A DNA stretch of 38,398 nucleotides, taken from the NCBI GenBank assembly GCA_016795025.1, contig JAEUIR010000014.1:1-38398 (forward strand), given 5' to 3'. This stretch comes from Phycisphaerales bacterium (GTDB lineage Bacteria > Planctomycetota > Phycisphaerae > UBA1845 > Fen-1342). The notes below the pieces were generated by a model that saw only the letters and a list, made by a program, of their open reading frames with translations, searched no databases and was not told the DNA's origin. Made by a program: the position numbers and the translations under genes. Position 1 is the stretch's first letter. Each line of letters starts with the position of its first letter. This document shows positions 1 to 7,149 of this stretch, piece after piece.

Positions 1-3000
1 ATGGCCAAGCGGCGGGGTTATCCGAGCGCAGCCAGATGCCGCCATTTGTGTCGTAATTCACGTGCGAAGCGTTCACGACGTCCAACTCGATCAGGAAATC
101 GGTCTGCGTCAGATCAAACGAGCTGTAAGTCACGAGGGGCGCGTAGATTCCCGGCACGCCGGCCGCGTACGCCCCGTCGGTAATCGCCCAGTCGCCCCGC
201 TCATTGCCAAACCAACCTGTATCCTGCGCGACATCAAAATCATTCACGAACGGCGGCGTCGAGAGCGTCACGCGATTGCTGGTGACATGATTCGTTTCAT
301 TGAACACGCGAACTTCATATTCGCCGGAGTCGCTCGCATCCGTCGGCGAAATCGTGAGCGTCGCCGAACGCGAGCCGGAGACTCGACCGCCGTCCTGTAA
401 CGAAACCGGGGTGCCGCCCACGATACGGCGCCACACGAAATTCATCGGCGGCTCGCCCACGGTGGCGGCTGAGAATCGCGCCGTGCCGCACCCCGCCACC
501 AATTGGTGAGCGACGGGCGCAATGATTCTCGCTCCCGGCGCGATCGTGAGAACGTGACTCGTGCCCGTACTGACCACCACGGCCGCCCCGACGCGCGTAT
601 CCACCGGCGCGGGCAGATGTGCCGGGCTATCAGTGGTCACGGGCCGCCCCAGGTCGAAGGCATAATTATTCCCGCATGTCCAGATCACGTTGTCGCCGTC
701 GACAAACGCGCTGAATCCATATCCGCCATCAGCGGAACGCACATTCTGAACATTCAGCACGCGCGTCGGCGTTGTAATCCAGCCGCTTGTTTGTCCAGTG
801 CCGAGCCCGTCGTTCAAACCCCACGTCCACGCCGTGCCGTCATTTCGCACCGCGATGCTGTGAAAAAGGCCGGCCGAAATGTGAACAACACTGTTCAATG
901 CCGTGATTTGCACGTATCGATTGCGATTCTCGAACGTGCCATCACCAAGTTGGCCATATTGATTCATGCCGGCCGCCCAGACTGTCCCGTCGTTGCGGAG
1001 CGCGACGATATGCCCCGAACCGCATTCCACATCGACAATATTGCTCAGGTCCGCGACGCGAACCGGCGTTTCAACAAATCCGCCGGTCGTGCCCTGACCC
1101 AGTTGGCCGTAGGTGTTCGCACCCCATACCCACAACGACCCGTCACCTGTCACGGCTGCGGAGTTCGTCTGGCCGATGGAGATTTCCACGGCGCACTCCA
1201 GGTTCACCTGGCCGGGGTTTAGCGCGACGCCGCTGGGCTGGTGATAACCGAGCTGGCCATAAAAGTTGCCGCCCCATGTCCAGACATGGCCGTTCGCATC
1301 GAGCGCCATGCTCGTGTCGTTGCCGCCCGCGGCGACCGCGACGACGTCGGTCAAATTGTTCGCGCGGACGGGCGTGGCGCTGCCGTTTGACGTGCCGTCG
1401 CCGAGAAATCGCGCGCCCCAGCTCCACGCGGTCCCGTCCGCCAACACAGCGACCGAATTCCAGTATCCCGCCGACACGCCCACCGCATTCGTCAAATTGA
1501 TCACATAGTCTGGGTTCCGGTCCGAGTCGGGCTGATCGGTGCCGCGCCCCAGCATGCCGAATGTGTTTCGTCCCCAGCCCGTGATGCGATGCGCCGGTTC
1601 GTCGCCGATGATGCGCACCGCGATCGGCGGCGATGTGATCGTCTGTGTCCCGTTGCAGAACGTCGGGGATGCGCCGTCACATGACGTGATCCGCAATGTG
1701 TAACGACCTGCATCGCCGGCGGTGGCGCCGACAATCGACAGCGTTTCCGTCGTCGCGCCGCTGACGCGCCCGCCGTCCGTCAAATCCACGCCGTCGCGCT
1801 GCCAGCGCATGCAACTCGAATACTGCGATGCGTTGGTTTCCACATGTAGAGTGATGGTGTCGCCGATCTGAGTGCTTCCGCAGCCGGCCTCGGACAGCAC
1901 CTGAATCGGCGGAATCGCCCAACCGTTCACATATGTGTTGGACACCGCCTGAGCGGTGCCGCGGAAATCATGCTCGTGCTCGGGATACGCCACCCGAAAC
2001 GCCGCGATGAAATCCGTGACGCGAATCGGCCGCGCCGCCCGCACGACCGCAAGAATCTCATCGCTTCCGAGCGCCATCGAGTCCTGCGGACAACCGGCCT
2101 GCCCGGGATCGACTGGCGGATCGTCGATGTCGCGCAGCAGCGCGCCGACAAATCCCTCCGTGGTCAACGCGTTATGCGGGGCGGGATCACCCGTGCAGCA
2201 ATTTTGCACACTTTCGAGCGTGTACCGCGAATCGCCGATCGCAAACGGCTGCGCGCCGCCGTATCGAGCCACCCAGTTTCGCATCACGACCGAGCCGAGC
2301 CAATCCGGGAAACCTTCGTTCCACGCGTCGTGGTCGGTTTCGTTGCACCAGATGCAATGGCCCCCGCCGCCCATGCAAGCCTCGCCGCCGCAATTGCTCG
2401 TCGCCGGATCGTCGCAAAAACCGTTGCAATAGTCCGGCGCCAGCGGGTCGGTCCAGTCATTGAGTAAATGGTGACCCCACTCGTGAACCTGCGTGCCCTC
2501 GTTCCACTGCTCATCGGGGCCGATGTGTACCTGTCCGTTGTAATATGCGCCGTTGCCGTCCTCCCACACTGTTACCACCTGGGGAACGGAATAGCTCGTA
2601 TTTTCAAATACGAAACGGTGCGACCGAATCAGGCTGTTCCAGATGTGGATCGCGGGATATGTTCCCGCGTCCTGCGGGCGCATGTTGCCGAAGTTCAAAT
2701 CGCTGCCTTCATAGTCGCCGAAGATTTGCGTGTCTTCTGAGCTCCATGCATACGTGTCCTCGCCGAAGTCGTCGTTGCGCACGATCGTTACACCCGTGTC
2801 GCATTCAAAATACATGTAAATATCAGGATCGTCGCAACCGGAGATGTCGCAATCATCCCAGCAGATCGTCACATCAAAATTGCCGTTATTGTCCGTGATG
2901 CCTTCGAACATCACCTCATCAGAAGACGGAAAATCATCCTGATCCATCACACGAAATCGAATGTTGTCCGCTCCGATCGCCTGCCCGTCCGGGCGCACAT

Positions 3001-3565
3001 ATTCAAAATGGCCTCGCACGCGAATGAGCCGGTCGTCGCACCCGCCCGCCGCGCCGCCGGTTTGATCGCCGCTTTCACGCGCCGGCCGGCCGCTCGCGCC
3101 GCCCACCGGCCCGCCTTGCGGCGCAGCGATCGTGACGATTGAGAGTGGCCGGCCGATTTGCGCGATGCGCTCCGGGGAAAGATCGAATCGACGGACGGTT
3201 TGTTCGCCGCTATACGTGACGTACACTTCGAGCTTACGCGATGCATCCGCAACAAATGCCTGAAACGGCACATCCAGCGTTTCGCCGGTTCGTAGGCGGG
3301 TTGGAACGATGACGCCCAATTCGGTCATGCGCCAGCCATCGCCGCCAATTTCAATCGACTCGATCACACCGTTCTGCGGCGCAACAAGACGAAGCACACC
3401 GCGAAATATCTCGCCGCTGACCGCCGCCGGCGTTTCGCGGGGCATGCTCACCTTGATCGGGTTTCGAACGTCCGCCGAGGCCGACAAACTGATTTGAAAA
3501 ATAAACAGCAATACCAGAACCGCGCGCTGTCGCGCGATGCACGAGGGGCACAAGCTCCGCAGCAT
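1..3565 (-). CDS. Secreted metallopeptidase-like protein with Ig-like domains and RCC1 repeats (C-terminus cut by window edge)
   Basis: An unbroken reading frame starts at ATG 3565 and runs off the left edge (1188 codons seen, no stop), so this is a partial gene. Residues 1-31 form a signal peptide with a hydrophobic core (VLVLLFIFQISLSASA). Residues about 177-300 look like a transthyretin-like secreted domain. HEWGHH at 361-366 is an HExxH zinc site; a Cys-rich stretch follows and then NEGFPDWLG with E417, the spacing expected for a gluzincin third ligand. Two related Ig-like domains (about 551-655 and 1010-1100) share DGGRVSG and flank RCC1-type repeats (about 660-1010; GWGRNTFGMLG, WGANTYGQLGQG, AAGMNQYGQLGDG). 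The last part resembles a concanavalin-like domain. It is probably an extracellular or surface protein. Peptidase activity is inferred from the motif; the substrate is unknown. The pairing of a peptidase with an RCC1 propeller is unusual. Confidence 0.85.
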   Translation of the reverse strand, partial: MLRSLCPSCIARQRAVLVLLFIFQISLSASADVRNPIKVSMPRETPAAVSGEIFRGVLRLVAPQNGVIESIEIGGDGWRMTELGVIVPTRLRTGETLDVPFQAFVADASRKLEVYVTYSGEQTVRRFDLSPERIAQIGRPLSIVTIAAPQGGPVGGASGRPARESGDQTGGAAGGCDDRLIRVRGHFEYVRPDGQAIGADNIRFRVMDQDDFPSSDEVMFEGITDNNGNFDVTICWDDCDISGCDDPDIYMYFECDTGVTIVRNDDFGEDTYAWSSEDTQIFGDYEGSDLNFGNMRPQDAGTYPAIHIWNSLIRSHRFVFENTSYSVPQVVTVWEDGNGAYYNGQVHIGPDEQWNEGTQVHEWGHHLLNDWTDPLAPDYCNGFCDDPATSNCGGEACMGGGGHCIWCNETDHDAWNEGFPDWLGSVVMRNWVARYGGAQPFAIGDSRYTLESVQNCCTGDPAPHNALTTEGFVGALLRDIDDPPVDPGQAGCPQDSMALGSDEILAVVRAARPIRVTDFIAAFRVAYPEHEHDFRGTAQAVSNTYVNGWAIPPIQVLSEAGCGSTQIGDTITLHVETNASQYSSCMRWQRDGVDLTDGGRVSGATTETLSIVGATAGDAGRYTLRITSCDGASPTFCNGTQTITSPPIAVRIIGDEPAHRITGWGRNTFGMLGRGTDQPDSDRNPDYVINLTNAVGVSAGYWNSVAVLADGTAWSWGARFLGDGTSNGSATPVRANNLTDVVAVAAGGNDTSMALDANGHVWTWGGNFYGQLGYHQPSGVALNPGQVNLECAVEISIGQTNSAAVTGDGSLWVWGANTYGQLGQGTTGGFVETPVRVADLSNIVDVECGSGHIVALRNDGTVWAAGMNQYGQLGDGTFENRNRYVQITALNSVVHISAGLFHSIAVRNDGTAWTWGLNDGLGTGQTSGWITTPTRVLNVQNVRSADGGYGFSAFVDGDNVIWTCGNNYAFDLGRPVTTDSPAHLPAPVDTRVGAAVVVSTGTSHVLTIAPGARIIAPVAHQLVAGCGTARFSAATVGEPPMNFVWRRIVGGTPVSLQDGGRVSGSRSATLTISPTDASDSGEYEVRVFNETNHVTSNRVTLSTPPFVNDFDVAQDTGWFGNERGDWAITDGAYAAGVPGIYAPLVTYSSFDLTQTDFLIELDVVNASHVNYDTNGGIWLRSDNPAAWP

Positions 3566-3639
3566 TTTTCGATCGCTCCGACCGGGTTCGCGTTCCCTGC
3601 GCGTTTCCCGTCGCGGCTGAACCCCAGCGCCGCTACGTC

Positions 3640-3645
3640 AATATA
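3640..3645 (-). promoter_or_regulatory. Possible -10 element (TATATT) for the giant secreted protein
   Basis: On the minus strand TATATT lies about 75 bases upstream of the ATG at 3565 in otherwise GC-rich DNA. The hexamer 17 bases further upstream is a poor match to TTGACA, so this rests on the -10 alone. Nothing else is seen in the 193-base gap from 3566 to 3758. Confidence 0.25.
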
Positions 3646-3758
3646 GCGTGCCGGCGGCGATCGTTGCATGAAAAACAGCAAAATTGTCTATTCGGCCAGT
3701 GCAGCTCTCTTGCCCAGCCGGCTTCCGCATTGCGGATCAGCACAATATCAGAACCAGC

Positions 3759-4247
3759 TTAGAATAGCGGTGCCCGACCCAGCGCTCGTCGCACCGCCAC
3801 CCACTGCCCGGCGTGCATCAACTCATGCGCCGCGAGCAGCGCGTACACCGCGCCAACGGTCGCCGCGTAAGCGCGCATCGACTCAGGCGCTGGTTGATCG
3901 AATTGATCGGGCGGGACTTTTTCCAGATGCGTTTCGACTGCCGCGCGAACGCGGTTCAACAAATCAACATATTGGGCTTTCGAACAAAACCGTGAGCGAT
4001 CGTCGCTCTTGCTCGTCGCGTCGGAATGCGCATCCGCAAATCCAACCGGCAGCTCCGGCGCAGCCACGCCAACCGCCGACGCCATGCCATGCTCGGCGGC
4101 GATCAAATGGCCAAGCTGCCACGCGATGTGATTCATTCCCGCGACGGGACGAATGAACAAATCCGCGTCGGTCAGGTCGCTGAGATACCCCTCTGTGATC
4201 TGACGCGACAGCTTAAGGTTTTCGAGAAACGCGCGGTTGGGTGTCAT
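3759..4247 (-). CDS. DinB-like family protein
   Basis: A 162-residue protein with the all-alpha DinB/YfiT pattern: an amphipathic helical start, then MNHIAWQLGHL (H40, H47) and, near the C-terminus, HELMHAGQW (H141, H145). In this superfamily three histidines, one from the second helix and two from the last, bind a divalent metal. H47, H141 and H145 fit that triad. Many members are thiol-dependent transferases or damage-inducible proteins of unknown substrate, so no reaction can be assigned. The length matches the DinB_2 group. It starts 86 bases downstream of the nusA stop on the same strand, so it may be read through from nusA, but no functional link is known. The ribosome-binding site is weak (GAGC). 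Confidence 0.8.
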   Translation of the reverse strand: MTPNRAFLENLKLSRQITEGYLSDLTDADLFIRPVAGMNHIAWQLGHLIAAEHGMASAVGVAAPELPVGFADAHSDATSKSDDRSRFCSKAQYVDLLNRVRAAVETHLEKVPPDQFDQPAPESMRAYAATVGAVYALLAAHELMHAGQWVAVRRALGRAPLF

Positions 4248-4333
4248 GTAAGCTCGCTTTCATTATTCCGAACGATTGACGAATCAGTTTGTTCACAAGG
4301 CGTCTGGTCTTCGGAAAACCGCGCTGGCCCTGC

Positions 4334-5710
4334 TCACGTCGGCGTCGCATTCTCCTCGGCCGAGCTATTTTGAGCATCGTCGCTTATCTCGCTGGTCTGC
4401 GCGTCGGGGGTGACTTCCGCGCCGCCCTCGATCGGCGCAAGTTCCGCCGTTTCGAAATCAGGCGCGCTTTCTGTCGCCACAAACCCCGATGGCGATTCGT
4501 TCGTTGCCGTTGTGATTCCCGCCGCCGTGGCCGCACGCTTCGCCTTCTCTGCCGCCTCTTTCTCTTCTTCCTGCCGAATGACCTCTTCGCCCGCGGCCTC
4601 CGCGATCCGCTCGGCCAGATCGGCGTCGATCTGAAGTTCCTTCACCAGCGGCTCAGGGCCTATTTCGTCGATGTCTTGCGCCGAGACGCAGCCGATTGCC
4701 GCCATCCGGTCAATCAGCATTTCATCGACGCCCTCGACAGCCTTCAGCACGGTCTCCATGATCTCCAGGTGCTTGTTGTATTCCGCCGGCGTCAGAATAT
4801 CGATGTCCCAGCCCGTCAGCCGCGCGGCCAGGCGCACGTTTTGCCCGCGCTTTCCGATCGCCAATGAAAGCTGGTCCTCGGCGACAACCACGGTCGCCTT
4901 GCCCAGTTCAAAACACAGCGCGGTCTCCTGCACTTCTGCCGGCTTCAGCGCGTTTTGGATCAAGATCTGGCTCGACTCGTTCCAGCGCACAATGTCGATC
5001 TTCTCGCCGCCCAACTCGTCCACGATGTTCCTGATGCGGCTGCCTCGCACACCCACGCACGCACCCACCGCGTCGACTTTTGAGTCGATGCTCGAAACGG
5101 CCACTTTCGTGCGATAGCCAGCTTCGCGAGCGAGCGCTTTGATTTCGATGACGCGCTCGGAAACTTCGGGAACCTCCTGCTCAAATAAGCGCGCGACAAA
5201 CTCGGGATGTGAGCGCGACAGGATGATTTTCACCTGATTCGGCAATTCGCGCACCTCAAGCACCAGCACGCGCAGCCGATTTCCAGGTTGGTGCGTCTCG
5301 CCCGGGATCTGCTCGCTTCGCGGCAGAAAACCCTCGACGCGGCCGATGTTCACGATCAAATTGCCGCCCTCGACGCGCGACACCACGCCGGTGACGATCG
5401 TCCCGCGTTTTTCGGTGAATTCCTCGAAAACGCTGAGCCGCTCGCGCTCACGCGTTTTCTGAATGATCATCTGCTTGGCGGCCTGCGCCGCGATGCGCCC
5501 CAGAATCCCCATCTCGACCGGCTGCCCGTCCACCGTCGCGCTGATTCGCCCCGTGAGCAGGTCGAGCTTGACCAGCGACTCCTGCGAATCCTCATACGTT
5601 TTCTTGATCGCGCCGGCCATCGCGTTTTCAAGATCGGCAATGAATTCATCGCGCTCGATGTTCTTGTCCCGGCAGATGCTGTCGATCAATCGCAGGATGT
5701 CCTGGCTCAC
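4334..5710 (-). CDS. nusA: Transcription termination/antitermination factor NusA
   Basis: A 458-residue NusA, which binds RNA polymerase and nascent RNA to modulate pausing, termination and antitermination. The start is GTG at 5710 with AAGGTGG 7-9 bases upstream. Domains in order: the N-terminal RNAP-binding domain (1-100), S1 (about 100-163, KRGTIVTGVVSRVEGGNLIV), KH1 (about 165-245, GVRGSRIRNIVDELGGEKID) and KH2 (about 246-312, LAIGKRGQNVRLAARLTGWD). A helix-hairpin region (about 325-380) follows, then an Ala/Glu-rich acidic tail of about 75 residues. Elsewhere nusA usually sits between rimP and infB. Here neither is present: an ABC-transporter ATPase lies upstream and a DinB-like gene downstream. 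The identity is secure; the isolated context is the odd part. Confidence 0.97.
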   Translation of the reverse strand: MSQDILRLIDSICRDKNIERDEFIADLENAMAGAIKKTYEDSQESLVKLDLLTGRISATVDGQPVEMGILGRIAAQAAKQMIIQKTRERERLSVFEEFTEKRGTIVTGVVSRVEGGNLIVNIGRVEGFLPRSEQIPGETHQPGNRLRVLVLEVRELPNQVKIILSRSHPEFVARLFEQEVPEVSERVIEIKALAREAGYRTKVAVSSIDSKVDAVGACVGVRGSRIRNIVDELGGEKIDIVRWNESSQILIQNALKPAEVQETALCFELGKATVVVAEDQLSLAIGKRGQNVRLAARLTGWDIDILTPAEYNKHLEIMETVLKAVEGVDEMLIDRMAAIGCVSAQDIDEIGPEPLVKELQIDADLAERIAEAAGEEVIRQEEEKEAAEKAKRAATAAGITTATNESPSGFVATESAPDFETAELAPIEGGAEVTPDAQTSEISDDAQNSSAEENATPT

Positions 5711-5889
5711 GCGACTACCACCTTTCGTCCATGCCGCCGCGCGCCGGCCTGCGGGAAGGCACGGGCGGATGCAGTCGTTCGACGCTGCATTCGTCCAAAT
5801 TGTGAACTGCCAAGAGCGGCCGCCGACTCCGACGACTCACCCGGCGGCGGCGAACCCGCGAAATGGCGCGGATTCATCAGCCGCCGCGA

Positions 5890-7068
5890 TCAAGTCGCGA
5901 CGTCTCTCAATACACTGCGACCCTGATCCACGGGATTAAAGAAGTGTACCCGATCCATTTCGACGTGTATATCGGCCGGTTGATTTTCCGCTGCCCGATG
6001 GCGTGAGTCCACCCGGCAAACCAGGTGTTTCTGACCCGGCGTGTCAAAGTACACATCGACCCGGTCGCCGAGCGGTTCGGTAACGGTTACGTGCGCCGGG
6101 AAACGCTGTCCGCACTGAACCGGCACAAGATGCAACGTCTCCGGTCGAGCGCCCATTACCAGTGGCCGGCCGGCAAATTTCTCCAGCAGGACTTGATGTC
6201 GCGGCGCGATCGCCAGCTTCGCGAAACCCATGTCGAACGTCAGTCCGCCGCCGACAGCAACCAGGGCGCCTTCGAAGAAGTTCATCGGCGGCGTCCCCAC
6301 GAAGCCGGCCACAAACCGATTCGCCGGCCGCTCGTACACCTCAAGCGGCGACCCGACCTGATGGATCATGCCGTCCTTCATGACGACGACGCGATCACCA
6401 AGCGTCATCGCCTCTTCCTGATCGTGCGTCACGTAGATCGTGGTCGTCTGCACCCGGCGGTGAAGCCGCTTGATTTCAGCACGCATTTCGATGCGCAGCT
6501 TCGCATCCAGATTCGATAGCGGCTCGTCAAACAGAAACGCCTTCGGCTCGCGCACGATCGCCCGCCCGACCGCCACACGCTGCCGCTGGCCCCCGGACAG
6601 CGCCTGCGGCCGGCGCGACAGCAGATTTTCGATTCCGAGCATCGCGGCTGCGTCGCGCACGCGGCGGTCGATGCCGGCCAATTCCTCGCGAGCGGCGCGA
6701 TATCGGGCCGGCGCGACCATCATCGCCAACGGATTCGCCCAACCCTTGTGCCGACGCCGCAAGCGCAGTGCAAAGGCCATGTTCTGATAGACCGTCATGT
6801 GCGGATACAGCGCGTAATTTTGAAAGACCATCGCGATATCGCGGTCTTTCGGGGCGACGTCGTTGACGATGCGCTCGCCGATGCGAATCTCGCCGCCGGA
6901 GATGTCTTCCAGCCCGGCGACCATGCGCAGCGTCGTGCTTTTGCCGCAGCCGGACGGACCCACCAGCACCACAAACTCGCGATCGCCGATGGTCAGATTC
7001 ACACCGTCAACGGCTTTCACGCCGTTGGCGTAGACCTTTGAAACGTCGCGGAGAATGACCTGAGCCAT
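5890..7068 (-). CDS. Sugar/glycerol-3-phosphate ABC transporter ATP-binding protein (MalK/UgpC type)
   Basis: A 392-residue ATPase subunit that would drive a carbohydrate importer at the inner membrane. Visible motifs: Walker [10 protein letters not shown] (37-45), Q-loop [13 protein letters not shown] (from 81), signature [19 protein letters not shown] (from 157), Walker [13 protein letters not shown] (178-189) and H-loop [14 protein letters not shown] (H215). A regulatory TOBE-type C-terminal domain (about 290-392, [10 protein letters not shown]) is typical of MalK, UgpC and MsmK. Between the helical domain and the signature there is an extra run of about 28 residues (about 105-132, including [20 protein letters not shown]) that canonical MalK lacks. 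No permease is adjacent. The only transporter partner in the window is the binding protein-permease fusion at 28836-31229. The substrate cannot be read from the sequence. Confidence 0.93.
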   Translation of the reverse strand: MAQVILRDVSKVYANGVKAVDGVNLTIGDREFVVLVGPSGCGKSTTLRMVAGLEDISGGEIRIGERIVNDVAPKDRDIAMVFQNYALYPHMTVYQNMAFALRLRRRHKGWANPLAMMVAPARYRAAREELAGIDRRVRDAAAMLGIENLLSRRPQALSGGQRQRVAVGRAIVREPKAFLFDEPLSNLDAKLRIEMRAEIKRLHRRVQTTTIYVTHDQEEAMTLGDRVVVMKDGMIHQVGSPLEVYERPANRFVAGFVGTPPMNFFEGALVAVGGGLTFDMGFAKLAIAPRHQVLLEKFAGRPLVMGARPETLHLVPVQCGQRFPAHVTVTEPLGDRVDVYFDTPGQKHLVCRVDSRHRAAENQPADIHVEMDRVHFFNPVDQGRSVLRDVAT

Positions 7069-7149
7069 GATGCGGCGGAGTGTAACCCGCCCGCGCGATC
7101 AGCCCAAGCCGCTACCACCGACATGAGCCGGCTGAACAAGAGCGTGGCC

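Noticed and set aside
503-1222. A 239-codon plus-strand frame at the left edge
   Set aside because: The minus strand carries the continuous RCC1-repeat protein through this region; the plus frame is its shadow.
3565-3759. A tRNA or small RNA gene in the gaps around 3.6 kb, 10.3 kb, 27.3 kb and 38.2 kb
   Set aside because: No cloverleaf-compatible acceptor stem with TTCGANNC and CCA-side pairing was found by eye in any gap.
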